Shown: positions 51,106 through 62,200, counted from the stretch's first letter. The stretch is 64,000 nt of DNA from Chimonanthus salicifolius (GCA_013350335.1 CM023540.1:33625925-33689924), one strand, 5' to 3'. A program made the numbers and translations. Notes: generated by a model from the sequence alone, not told the origin.

Positions 51106-51677
51106 AAATCAAATATCTCTGCTCTCCTGTGAATTGTAAGGTAAATGCTAAGACGATAGAAATGTAGGACGGGCTACTATATATTCTCCACGTCTCTTGC
51201 AATACTTGAGATATTAAGAGTAATTATGTGCAACTGTGCGAGTTCCGGGGCACAACTGGCCAACAAGTTTTTCATCAAACGAACTGTATTCAATGTTTTA
51301 AAAGTTGATTCATAGATCTAATCTTCTTAGAAGAAGTTGAAATTGATAGGGTTTAACTGAAGTTTAATTGTAGTCAAATCCCGTTAAATTTTAATTAATT
51401 AATAAATACGTTAACTAAAGGATAGTATTATATTAATAAATATGAAATATGAAAAACATAAAATATAGAAATGCTATATTCATATTTTCATAAAAATACT
51501 TTCTTTACACCAATTATAATTACAGATAATAGATGAAAAAAATTCTAAATGTTTTTAAATAAAATTTAGAAAAATCTGCTCAAATAAATAGGTCAATTTC
51601 ATTCTTTATAAAATTAAGATTTCTTTTGAAATCTTTGAAAAAACAAAGTTTATCTAAAGTCTCTCCTTGCTAGAAAG

Positions 51678-52164
51678 TAGGGGTGAAACTTGGGTTGGGT
51701 TTTGGCCCGACCCGACTGACCCGACCAGAAAATAGTGCGGGCTAGCTTATAGAAATTGTAAACTCGGGTCAGGTTGGGTTAGGAAAAAAAAAACCCGACT
51801 GAAATTCGGGTCGGGTTGGGTTGAAGAATTTAAATTTCAACCCGACCTGAAAAAATCCGACCCGGAAAAACCCGACCCGAATTCATAACTCAAATAAAAC
51901 CCTACGCCCCTTCCACTTCTGTTTCCCGTCTTTCTAAAATCGATACCACCTCTTCCGCTTCCTCTTCCTCTTCCCCTTTTTTGAAAATCGGGCTAACTCG
52001 GGCTAAATCGGGCTAAATTGGGCTAACTCGGGTCGGGTCGGGTTAAATCTCGAGTTGAGAGTATTAGCAATTCGGGTCGGGTCGGGTCGGGTTCAAATTT
52101 TTTTGACATGGGTTAAGGTTGGGTTTGTCAAAACCCGGCCCGCCCGACCCGAGTTTCAGCCCTA
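51678..52164. mobile_element. hAT-type MITE, 487 bp, with perfect 8-bp target duplication
   Basis: The element begins TAGGGGTGAAACTTGGGTTG and ends with the near-complement GACCCGAGTTTCAGCCCTA. It is flanked by CTAGAAAG on both sides (51670-51677 and 52165-52172), the 8-bp target duplication of the hAT superfamily. The interior is full of repeated GGGTCGGGTT and CCCGACCCGA units and has no coding capacity. It interrupts the promoter region of the J4 lectin relic: the interrupted sequence reads on across the insertion as in J1 and J2. Confidence 0.92.
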
Positions 52165-52709
52165 CTAGAAAGATTAAAGACTTCATTTTCGATGAATGCC
52201 ATTTCATTTCTCGAAAAAAATAAAATTCGTCATATTTCCAAACATTATTATAGAGACACGGTTGATTAAGAGATTGTGTTTATCGACGATCCTTCAATAA
52301 TGGAACATTCATCCACCATTGATAATTAATTACTATATAGGAGACCACTGCTAGGTTTTCTGAAAGCTTTTATTCAAATTGGTATACTTTCCCCTCATGT
52401 TCTTATTTTTTTGATTTTTTTTATTGATGATCTGTTATTTTAGTTATTCTTACCTTTCTTCTTTTTTGATTTTCTGTATTTGAAAACAATTCAGATATTT
52501 TTTTTTATCAAATTTTGAATTTTTTAATATACAGATCGGTTATGGATAATGCATGGTGTTTTAAATTGATTTAATACAACACCTCATGAGTTAGATAACT
52601 TTTCTTAAGAGAATATTCTTGAAATATTTGTTTTCTAGCAGTTGTAATTTATTGAAATATTTTTAAACAGAATTTAGATAAATCTGTAGAAATAATAGTA
52701 CGAGATCTG

Positions 52710-52749
<40 letters not shown>

Positions 52750-53784
52750 GAGAAAACAAAGTGCTCTGAAAGCCTCTTATTTTTTTTCTTTGCATTTAAA
52801 ATATGTATAATTTTTTTTTTTTTTATAATAATGCCATTTCTCCTTCATTTGCCAGTTATACTTTGCACACGTGTCGAAGTCTGACACTCACACCCTTTTT
52901 TATAAAGTCAGAGTAATATAATGATCGAGTTGGGGCGAAGGGGAAGCACTGAAGGTGAATGCTGGGTTGATATCTGGCAATTTGATGTCTAATACAATAT
53001 ATATCAGTTTTTGAAATATTTGTGTTATGGTTTCTTGTTTCTGCTAATTTATGAGAATTTACGGTAGGTCAAGGTTGAAATTTTGGATGAAAATCATTAA
53101 ATATAAGAAAGCATGGCCCATTTTTTTTTTTTTTTTCAATGTTCATTTCATAAGGGTGAAGCAATTTTCATTAAATAACTAGATTTCTTTTATTCTTTAG
53201 GATATTTCCATAATTTTTTTAAAACATTTATAATTTTTTACTATCGAAATGTTTTTGAAATATTTATATTATTGTATATTCATAAATCCTGTAATATTTT
53301 TTATTTTCTAAAAAAAGAAATTGTTTTTGAAAAAATTCAAATTAATTCATTGGAGAGAGAAACGGCCCATTGCGGCTGATATGGACAAAACCGCACCGTT
53401 TTTTTTTTCCATGATATTATTTCAAAATAGTAGAAATTATCTATCTTTTCAAGCGGATTATGGTTTTAATGAAACTCAATTTCTGAGGTTTGTTACTTTA
53501 TTTATCCAACTGCATACATTATTGAATATTTTGATAGAAAAATTATAGAATAATTACAGAATGCCGCATATGGAAAAGTCAAATCTTATAAAATAAATTT
53601 GTATTCCTATCACGTTAGAAGGTGATTTGGACCTCATTGATAAGGTTAAACCTTGATTTAATGTTAAAATAAAGAAATAGAGAAAGTAATTCGGAACATT
53701 TTCAAAATATATATAACACACTTATTTTGGATAGGGGGGATAATTAACTAATGGAAATCACTGTAAAAGGTGTTAAATATGAAG

Positions 53785-55641
53785 GGTCCCCGTTTATACA
53801 CCCTGATTTTCTACCTCTACACACCCATTTTCAGGTGAAGGTGGCTAATTACCATTTTGCCCCTGCATTTCCATTCGTTCGAACGAATTCTCAGTTTATT
53901 TCGTCATTCGTTCGAACGAATGGACACATGCCATCTAATTTGATTCGTTCGAACGAATGTTACGGGTGAACAGTAACGCAGGTTACTGTTCACCTGTCTT
54001 CGAATGAATGAAACGGGTGCGTGAATCTTGAATGAATAAGTGATTCATTCGAATGAATCGTTTTTTTTTTTTTAAATTTTAAAGTTATTTTTTAAGGACT
54101 ATGTATTTTTAAAATTTCTCAAATTAAATATCCGGACTAATTACTATAATCTGATAAAAATACTTTAAGACTTTAAGGTCTTTTGACACTTCTAAATATT
54201 TAAAACACAGTATTTTACAAATAAGGGTATCCCTAGGGCATGCCGAAAACACATTTAGGAGTGTCAAAAGACCTTAAAATCTTAAAGTATTTTTATCAGG
54301 TTATCGTAATTAGTCCGGATATTCAATTTGAGAAATTTTGGAAATACACCGTGCTTAAAAAATAACTTTAAAGTTATAAAGGAGATTTTATTATTTAATA
54401 TACGATGCACATTATTTTTTAAGCACTGTGTATTTCTAAAATTTCTCAAATTAAATATCCGGACTAATTACGATAACATGATAAAAATACTTTAAAACTT
54501 CAAGGTCTTTTGACACTCCTAAATGTATTTTCGGCACGCCCTAGGGATACCATTATTTGTAAAATACTGTGTTTTAAATATTTAGGAGCGTCAAAAGACC
54601 TTAAAATCTTAAAGTATTTTTATCAGATTATAATAATTAGTCCAGCTATTTAATTTGAGAAATTTTAAAAATACACAGTGCTTAAAAAATAACTTTTAAA
54701 TTTAAAAAAAAATGATTCATTATCAGCCGTATTTTTAAAATTTTTCAAATTAAATAGCCGAACTAATTACTATAATCTGATAAAAATACTTTAAGACTTT
54801 AAGGTCTTTTGACACTTCTAAATATTTAAAACACAATATTTTACAAATAAGGGTATCCCTAGGGCATGCCGAAAACACATTTAGGAGTGTCAAAAGACCT
54901 TAAAATCTTAAAGTATTTTTATCAGGTTATCGTAATTAGTCCGGATATTCAATTTGAGAAATTTTGGAAATACACCGTGCTTAAAAAATAACTTTAAAGT
55001 TATAAAGGAGATTTTATTATTTAATACACGATGCACATTATTTTTTAAGCACTGTGTATTTCCAAAATTTCTCAAATTAAATATCCGGACTAATTACGAT
55101 AACCTGATAAAAATACTTTAAAACTTCAAGGTCTTTTGACACTCCTAAATGTGTTTTCGGCACGCCCTAGAGATACCCTTATTTGTAAAATACTGTGTTT
55201 TAAATATTTAGGAGTGTCAAAAGACCTTAAAATCTTAAAGTATTTTTATCAGATTATAATAATTAGTCCAGCTATTTAATTTGAGAAATTTTAAAAATAC
55301 ACAGTCCCTAAAAAATAACTTTGAAATTTAAAAAAAAAAAAACGATTCATTCAAGATTCACGGGTGAACAGTAACTCGCATTACTGTTCACCCATTTCAT
55401 TCATTCGAAGATGGGTGAACAGTAACAAGGGTGAACAGTAACCCGCGTTAGTGTTCACTCGTAACATTCGTTTCGAACGAATGAATTTATAAGGGGGATT
55501 CGTTCGAACGAATCAAATTAGATGGGGCATTTCGCCATTCGTTCGAACGAATGGAAACGCAGTGGCAAAATGGTAATTAGCCACCTCCACTCGAAAATGG
55601 GTGTGTAGAGGCAGAAAATTCTAGTGTCTAAACGGGGACCC
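53785..55641. mobile_element. Mutator-like foldback element M1, ~1.86 kb, no transposase
   Basis: The left end reads GGTCCCCGTTTATACACC and the right end is the near-complement TCTAAACGGGGACC. The flanks are AATATGAAG (53776-53784) and AATATAAAG (55642-55650), a 9-bp duplication with one mismatch, as in Mutator-like elements. The long inverted arms hold CTAATTACCATTTTGCCCC, several ATTCGTTCGAACGAAT palindromes and GTGAACAGTAAC/GTTACTGTTCAC pairs. The middle is an array of hairpin units (54065-55335). It has no coding capacity and must depend on transposase from elsewhere. Confidence 0.8.
54065..55335. repeat. Array of four ~300-bp hairpin units inside M1
   Basis: Each unit has two arms that are complements of each other (one arm: TATCCGGACTAATTAC, GATAAAAATACTTTAA and AAGGTCTTTTGACACT) around an asymmetric ~75-bp loop with GGTATCCCTAGGG. 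Units lie near 54085-54370, 54410-54690, 54730-55025 and 55035-55320. Loop orientation alternates, and the first pair of units is repeated as the second pair, so the array itself grew by duplication. The same units occur in M2. Confidence 0.85.
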
Positions 55642-55649
55642 AATATAAA

Positions 55650-56150
55650 GCTCTCTAAAATGATACTCAAAAGAAAGAGACTCCATGCATGCACCCGAAA
55701 ATTTTGTCCCAATACACCCATTTTCAAAAATTTGATAGAAAATACCCTTTTGTCATTCCACTCAAAACATCCTCATCCAAAGAAAGAAATATCCCATTTT
55801 TTTCGTTTGGATGATTGGAAAGTCAACCGAATGGTTTGCAAAGAGGGGAAAAAAGTCAACGGGCACTACCGTTGATCGAAACACAAGGTCTTCCTTAGCC
55901 GTAGATAGGTGGGATGGGGTGATCATGGTGGTGTCGATCCTAGGGTCAGAAGTGCAAGATCCACTTGGATCTAAGAGAAAAACCCACAAAATTAATTTTC
56001 AGATGCCCCAAGTAGCAGCCGAAGAAACTGGCCAGGGTCTTACCCGATTTAGATCAGAGATCTGATAGTACAGATGTATAGACCATCAAAAAATGGAATG
56101 GGGCATGGTGGGTTCCGTCGGTATAAACTTTCTCCATTGCCTGATCTAAG
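55650..56150 (+). mobile_element. Repeat family R, copy D
   Basis: GATCGAAACACAAGGTCTTC, GGTGTCGATCCTAGGGTCAG, TAGCAGCCGAAGAAACTGGC and GGGCATGGTGGGTTCC match copy A in order and orientation, ending CCTGATCTAAGG. The left part with CCAATACACCCATTTTCAAA and CCCTTTTGTCATTCC is the element's outer arm. It abuts M1 on the left and a G+C-rich segment on the right. Confidence 0.65.
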
Positions 56151-56482
56151 GCCCTGATCACTGGGTGAAGGAGAAGTCAAAGACCGAGTCCCTCACGGAG
56201 GCCGGCATGTTTCCGTCCGACCCAATCCTGGCGTGCCTTGTCAAGGGGAGGGCCGTGATCGACATCCTGCGTAGAGGGCAGGGCCATGCCGGACGGGCCG
56301 AGAACATGACAGAGCTGCTGGGCCGAGCATGGGGTATTGGGGTCGAAGAGTTGGACAACTTGGACGCCGTCACATTGGGCATACAAGACCCTCTCATGAG
56401 GCAAGCAGTCAAGGCGGACGAGGAATTCCCTGAATCAGCAACTTTTCATCCTACTGAATCAGCTACTGAACCTGAGATTTGA
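56150..56482 (+). CDS. G+C-rich open segment of unknown origin, probably a captured gene fragment
   Basis: An open frame from 56150 (just after a TAA) to the TGA at 56480-56482. It encodes HWVKEKSKTESLTEAGMFPS, ILACLVKGRAVIDILRRGQG, ENMTELLGRAWGIGVEELDN and LDAVTLGIQDPLMRQAVK. Codon third positions are strongly G/C, unlike everything around it. The only early start is GTG at 56165; the first ATG gives Met-Phe-Pro-Ser. I do not recognise the family. The frame runs into A/T-rich sequence (ESATFHPTESATEPEI) that looks like the lectin 3' region, so the coding end is probably accidental. A retroelement gag piece or a transduplicated host exon are alternatives. Confidence 0.35.
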   Translation, partial: GPDHWVKEKSKTESLTEAGMFPSDPILACLVKGRAVIDILRRGQGHAGRAENMTELLGRAWGIGVEELDNLDAVTLGIQDPLMRQAVKADEEFPESATFHPTESATEPEI

Positions 56483-57149
56483 CATTTAAATATGGCATCT
56501 CAGAATTATGTTGGCTGTTTTTTATTCTGAGGTTTAAATGGTTATGCAAGAAACATTATATGTGTCAGTATTGGAAATACTTGTTTTATTGTTTGTAATT
56601 CATAATTATGAAATTTAATTTAATTTTTTTTAAAATTGAAATAATGAGATTTAGAACTTGAAGAAGAATTCAAACAGCTGGCAAGATCTTCTAAATTGAT
56701 TGGGTCGTTCTTCAAAATATGATTTGAGTTGTAGAAATGGTCTACATTAATTAATTATCCTGGTTGTGAAAATCGTTTCTTCATGTGTTTTGCAGTGTAA
56801 TTACACTGACAATCACACTTCCATTTGGTCTTGGCTGGGCGTGTTTTTAGGTCTATATTTCTACTATTTGAGTTGATTTAGTAACGCAATGAAATAATTT
56901 AAAAGATAGACCAATGGTATTTATTACATGAATTGGATCATCTGAGTTTATTTTTATTTAATATTAATTATTTAGTTTTTTTGGGATAAAAATATTTTAA
57001 CTAAATTGTCTCAACTTACATGTGTCTTTTATTTCAAAACTGGAAAGGAAAAATTGGGCTGAGATTTAGGAGATGGACTAAGATTTCAGTTTCATACAGT
57101 AATTTCAACACATTTGAATTGTATTGAACCTTTTTAAAATTTGTAGAAT

Positions 57150-58242
57150 TTATTTTGTGTAGATTTATTATCAACAAATTTCATCAAAATGTTAAATTTC
57201 ATTTCTCTAGAAAATTCTCCAATTTAATGCGGATCTTGTCCTTTTATTTTTGGCTTGGTCCGAGCTGTGAGCTTTTTATCATTGTGTTGGGTAGGCTGTT
57301 GTACCCTCTATCTTCTTGTATTTTTTGGGGGAGGGCTCTTCTCTTCAATAAATTACTTATCAATCGTTAAAAGAAAGTGGTGAAAAAAGGACCCACCAGC
57401 AGTTCTTAGAGTGGGGCTGTGAATATAAAAATATTCTTTTTTTTTTTTTCTTTTTGCTTTTTAAAGTCGATATGCAAAAATAATAGAGTTATCAAAGGCA
57501 GCATCTTATAATCGTTGAATACTTGAATAGAATGAAGACTTTGGTGCTATGTTACACAGCTCATACAATAATTAATCTAAATTTATTTACATGTTACTGT
57601 ATTTTATCAATCTAAGTTTGGTCTGAACAGAATTCCATTGAACTTAATTTTACTGTTGAATTGAGTACTAAAAATATAAATATTAATCTGAAGATTTACT
57701 CTGTTAAAAAATAGAGCGTTCAAATGATGAGCTTTGAGTGATATAACAATTAAGAAAAGCTCATTGTGCATCTATTCATTAATCCATTACTGAGCTAATG
57801 ATTTAAAGATTTCTGAGTCTAGCAAAAAGATACATATAAAAATCATCTTAGATAAATATAGCTATAATTTTTCAAGATTCTTAAGATTCAATTTTATTTA
57901 ACGGTCAATGTTCATAGAGTTAGACTAATGGGTTGTGTAACTCAAATTAGAGTCAAATTACGCATGAGTTAAATCCACAAATAGATGGGTTTCAGGGAAG
58001 AGGTGTTGGGGCCATGGTGAGCCCCATCTGGCAATGTTCTTAAATTGTTATTTGAAAGTACACCTTTATTTGATTTGATTAATTAGTTTATAAATAAAGA
58101 TGGTAAAACTCATTTAGAAATACTACATACACCGCTACGGCTTTTATTAAAAAAAAAAAAAAACAAAGTTAAAGTACATAAACATTTATTTAATAATTTA
58201 TATTCAATATAATTTATTTTAACGATTGAATAATTGAGAGAG
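57150..58242. other. A+T-rich intergenic DNA, no gene seen
   Basis: Short frames only, none with family features. It contains a T homopolymer near 57438 and an A homopolymer near 58149. Confidence 0.5.
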
Positions 58243-59684
58243 GGGTGCCAATATAGACACTGCAGAATCCTGTTACCAGACACCGATTTTGTGATTTTCA
58301 GTGGAAATTACCATGCTGCCCTTCCGTGTATAATCGATCGATCGAATGTGTAGTGCACTTTTTACGTCGATCGATCGATTACACGAACGAAAGAAAACGA
58401 TAAAGAAATGATTCTGTCGATCGATTGATAGCATGCTATCAATCGATCGACAGAATACAGTAATTAAATAAAAAAAAAATTTAAAACTTTAAAGTTGTTT
58501 TTTAACCACTGTATATTTTCAAAATTTCTCAAATTGAATATCCGGACTAATTACGATAACCTGAACAAAATACTTTAAGACTTCAAGGTCTTTTGACACT
58601 CCCAAATATTTAAAACAGAGTGTTTTACAAATAAGGGTATCCCTAGGGTGTACCAAAAACACATTTAGAAGTGTCAAAAGACCTTGAAGTCTTAAAGTAT
58701 TTTTATCAGGTTATCGTAATTAGTCCGGATATTTAATTTAAAAAATTTTGAAAATACACAGTGGTTAAAAAATAACGTTAAAGTCTTATCTTTCCTTTAA
58801 AACTTTAACATTATTTTTTAAGCACTGTGTATTTTTAAAATTTCTCAAATTGAATATCCGGACTAATTACGATAACCTGATAAAAATACTTTAATACTTC
58901 AAGGTCTTTTGACACTCCTAAATGTGTTTTCGGCATACCCTAGGGATACCCTTATTTGTAAAACACTCTTTTTTAAACATTTGGGAGTGTCAAAAGACCT
59001 TGAAGTCTTAAAGTATTTTGTTCAGGTTATCGTAATTAGTCCGGATATTCAATTTGAGAAATTTTGAAAATATACAGTGCTTAAAAAATAATGTTAAAGT
59101 TTTAAAGGAAAGATAAGACTTTAACGTTATTTTTTAACCACTGTGTATTTTCAAAATTTTTCAAATTAAATATCCGGACTAATTACGATAACCTGATAAA
59201 AATACTTTAAGACTTCAAGGTCTTTTGACACTTCTAAATGTGTTTTTGGTACACCTTAAGGATACCCTTATTTGTAAAACACTCTGTTTTAAATATTTGG
59301 GAGTGTCAAAAGACCTTGAAGTCTTAAAGTATTTTGTTCAGGTTATCGTAATTAGTCCGGATATTCAATTTGAGAAATTTTGAAAATATACAGTGGTTAA
59401 AAAATAACTTTAAAGTTAAATTTTTTTTTTTTATTTAATTACTGTATTCTGTCGATCGATTGATAGCATGCTATGAATCGATCGATTGATAGCATGCTAT
59501 CAATCGATCGACAAAATCATTTCTTTATCCTTTTCTTCCGTTCATGTGATCGATCGATCGACGTGAAAAGTGCACTGCACATTCGATCGATCGATTATAC
59601 ACGGAAGGGCAGCATGGTAATTTTCACTGAAAATCACAAAAACGGTGTATGGTAACAGAATTATGCGGTGTCTATATTGGCACC
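58243..59684. mobile_element. Mutator-like foldback element M2, ~1.44 kb, perfect 9-bp target duplication
   Basis: The left end reads GGGTGCCAATATAGACACTG; the right end is the complement of GGTGCCAATATAGACACCGC. TTGAGAGAG flanks both sides (58234-58242 and 59685-59693). The arms carry GGAAATTACCATGCTGCCCT and repeated ATCGATCGATCGAT blocks including CGATTGATAGCATGCTATCA. The core is three hairpin units (58485-59420) shared with M1, although the outer ends of M1 and M2 are unrelated. No coding capacity. Confidence 0.87.
58485..59420. repeat. Array of three ~300-bp hairpin units inside M2
   Basis: Units near 58490-58785, 58795-59095 and 59110-59415 have arms with TATCCGGACTAATTACGATA and CAAGGTCTTTTGACACT. 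The asymmetric loop contains TACCCTAGGGATACCC or its variants, and its orientation differs between the first unit and the other two. The sequence is clearly the same family as the M1 array. Confidence 0.85.
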
Positions 59685-59829
59685 TTGAGAGAGACGAAAG
59701 TATATCAGTTCGTACACTTTTACTTTAAAGAAAAATCTTTCTACTTCACTTTAAACTTGAAGAATCTTTGTACGGAAAGAGAAGGGCCCTTCTCTTCTTT
59801 AACACGTCAACGGTCAACCAACAAGGCAA

Positions 59830-60165
59830 CAATAAAATATGAAAGGAAGAGCTCCCTTAGGGTAACCGAATCCACTCCTCCCAACTCCCAAGCTGCAAGC
59901 TGCTAATTGAAGCTTCCTTCTTCCTCTCACCAAAGCAGGTACTGTATATGTTCTTTTTTTTTTTTTGTTAATTCTTAGAGTTAGAATACAATACACAACC
60001 AAAATCTAGATCCTAATTCTCGAAGTGTAGTTTTCAACGTGAGCTCGTGTGTCTTCTCTCCTTCTGCCAGAGGAAAGGTATGGCAGAGGGAGATGGAGGG
60101 AAGATACGTTCTTTGCTTATTCCTGTCGTTGATTGGAAGTTCAGCCAATTTTCACAGGATGGCAT
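59830..60165 (+). other. Possible 5' end of a gene or gene fragment (UTR intron plus short coding start)
   Basis: CACCAAAGCAG before GTACTGTATATG near 59938 looks like a donor, and CTTCTGCCAG before AGGAAAGGTATGGCAGAGGG near 60070 looks like an acceptor. The ATG at 60079 opens MAEGDGGKIRSLLIPVVDWK and then FSQFSQDGI before a stop. Following sequence to about 60480 has several short frames with protein-like pieces such as IVTIKDSSLDDNAILSVLT, but stops intervene. I cannot name the family. A decayed fragment of a gene start, or a retained pseudogene, is most likely. Confidence 0.3.
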
Positions 60166-60639
60166 CTAATCGAAATATCTAATATGCTGCCTCATTGTTA
60201 CCATCAAAGATTCCTCACTTGACGACAATGCTATTCTTTCTGTTCTGACTCTGTAAACCCCCAAATTTGCCACATAAAACTTGTAATTTCCCTCATCTTC
60301 TTGCCTACTCTTCCATCTCTCACTCTTTATATGCCACCACAAGTGACCTTCACAAAGAGAGACAATGGCAGAGATTAGATAGAGACGTTCCTAAGCCCAG
60401 GAAGTTTACCTGTTTCAACCCTACCCTTGATGAAAATGCTCTCGCTCTCTTTGTTTGGTTGATATTTTATATGAATTTTACACATTTATTTTCTTCTCTT
60501 TTTTAAATATTATTATCATTTGTCAAAACCTCATCTATTATAGATCTCTCGATATTGTATCGTGAGTTAATATCACGTCTTCCCTTTCTCTTCCCTCAAT
60601 TCCATCTAAGTTTTCAGTGGAATATCATCTCCCACCAGC

Positions 60640-61010
60640 AACTTTTTTAAGGGACTCAAGACCATCACGGCTGAGATATCTCGGCCAACATGCATAGCAT
60701 CGCTCAGAGATAAAAAATACGGCTGAGATCTCGGTTGATTTTTATTTTTTATTTTAAAAAAATATAAATATTGGCGTAGGTCCAGTCGATATCTATCAGA
60801 CGAATAGCGGCTTAGATGTTTCAAATAGCGGCTGATATTTATATTTTTATTTTTTTAAAAAAAACAGCCTTTTTATTTTTTAAATGATTTTTTTCTAAAA
60901 AAAAAGTCACTGAGATTAAAAAAAAAAAGAGGTGAGAGAAAAATCTCGGCCGAAATGAAATATTTGTCAAAAATTTGGATCCACCGAATTTTCGATCCCT
61001 GATGGTGGGA
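60640..61010 (+). repeat. ATATCGGCCGATAT-type dispersed repeat, copy 3, diverged
   Basis: CTGAGATATCTCGGCCAACA, GGCTGAGATCTCGG and AAAAATCTCGGCCGAAATGA motifs surround a T/A-rich middle, ending near CGATCCCTGATGGTGGG. It resembles copy 2 (37735-38075) in inverted orientation. Confidence 0.5.
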
Positions 61011-61540
61011 CGATGCTTGATATGGTGTTTATCTAGAAGCCCATTCAAAAGTACCTGCTCAAGCGTGCTTTCTTCTTGCCCTTCTCCTCCTACTTTGCTT
61101 TCGAATGAGTATGCCTAATATCGCTGTTTCTCCAATACGAGACGGTCTATTTTTTTGACACCTATTCATTTGTTGTGGAATTCATCCACATTGTTTGGAA
61201 GACTCTGATTCGTCTCCTCTGTTTACTCGCTTTTATGATCTGATTGATCGATGTAATGACTTCAGCCTTTTTTGACATTTATTATTCCCTTATTTTTTAG
61301 GCCATTTGTTGTATGTGTTTATCGCATACTGCAATAATTGTTGTTGTCGGACAACTGTTTTACAGCCATTGCCGTCCTCCGTGTCTCTTTCTCTGCTTCA
61401 GGCCGCAGTGTTTGCCGCATGTTATTTTGTAGTTAATCAGTTTGCTACCAACAAATCTTCATGGCCAATTGGTGTACCACTTTTGTAGTTCACCTGCCGT
61501 TTCAAACTTCGTGTTCATCCATGCTTAGCTCACGGGGGCA
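61010..61540. other. Intergenic DNA, no supported gene
   Basis: A 60-codon frame at 61306-61488 has an even amino-acid mix but no recognisable family and no supporting splice context, so I do not call it. Nothing else is visible. Confidence 0.4.
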
Positions 61541-61746
61541 TGTTGGAATATATTTAGAGTTTTAATATTAGTAGAATTATTGTGTAATTAGAATTATTAG
61601 TTAGAGTTTATCTCTAATTAAAAAATGTATTTTATATATAATTAGTTTAGAGTTTGATTGTGATAGTCCTAGGTCAACTAGAGGTTATATAAATACATCT
61701 AATAGCTTAGAATTGAATACAATACACATGTTGTTCTTTTTCTACA
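61541..61746 (+). mobile_element. Possible solo LTR of a Ty1/copia-type retrotransposon
   Basis: It begins TGTTGGAATATATTTAGAG, a common copia LTR start, and contains a TATA-like TTATATAAATACATCTAATA followed by GAATTGAATACAATACACAT. It may end with TTTTTCTACA, so the TG...CA pattern is met. No 5-bp target duplication, primer-binding site or polyprotein is seen. It could be a fragment. Confidence 0.4.
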
Positions 61747-61974
61747 AAAATTTAATTGGCGATTTCATATTCAGGCTAGTCGCAATTCTTCAAATGTTTC
61801 GCTCTAACTCTCACACTCAGGTATGTCCCTGTTTTCTTTCTTTCATTGTATATACTTTAAATTGTTAGATGGATATATGTTTTTCAACTTAAATTTAAAT
61901 TTCTTGATTGAAAATCATGATTTAAAATTCGCTGCTTTCATCAGGTCTAAAAAAATTGTCGTTGTGGCCACAAT

Positions 61975-62200
61975 CCGATTTTTGAATTATTGGTCTTAGT
62001 CCATCTATGTTTGGGCTAAACCCGAGATGGGACTGGTACGCCTTGGCCATTTTGGGCTAGTTCCAGATTTCTTTGTCCTTGAAAAGAGCAAATATGGACA
62101 CTGTGGCCTAAAAAAAAAAATTAAGGGCGTTTTTTGAATGGGTAAAATATTATTATACAGTCCTTTGGTCTTGGTTGGGCTTTTAAAGGTGTTAAATAAG
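61975..62200 (+). repeat. Lectin intron-1 relic
   Basis: TTGAATTATTGGTCTTAGTC, GGGCTAAACCCGAGATGGGA and TTCCAGATTTCTTTGTCCTT match J1 intron 1 at 36920-37030 and, more distantly, J2 at 41990-42050. A later piece, TTTGGTCTTGGTTGGGC, matches the J4 3' region at 56825. No exon is kept. Confidence 0.6.

Larger units (their letters stand above)
51530..57150 (+). pseudogene. J4: lectin unit shredded by nested insertions
   Basis: Promoter-region sequence (GCTCAAATAAATAGGTC, then TTTCATTTCTCGAAAA and CCATTGATAATTAATTACTATATAGG) is split by a hAT MITE. The first-exon ATG is changed (AAATTGGTATAC near 52376). Exon 2 near 52912-52990 reads IELGRRGSTEGECWVDIWQF and then breaks off. The 3' end reappears at about 56430-57150 as TTTGACATTTAAATATGGCA, CAAGAAACATTATATG, GAAATACTTGTTTTATTG and GGAGATGGACTAAGATTTCA, which match the 3' parts of J1, J3b and J2. 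Between them lie a Mutator-like foldback element, repeat family R copy D and a G+C-rich foreign-looking segment. Exon 3 coding sequence is gone. Confidence 0.65.

Noticed and set aside
53785..59684. CRISPR-like array, because of regularly spaced repeats
   Set aside because: The repeats are inverted pairs in plant nuclear DNA with transposon ends and target duplications; there are no unique spacers or cas genes.
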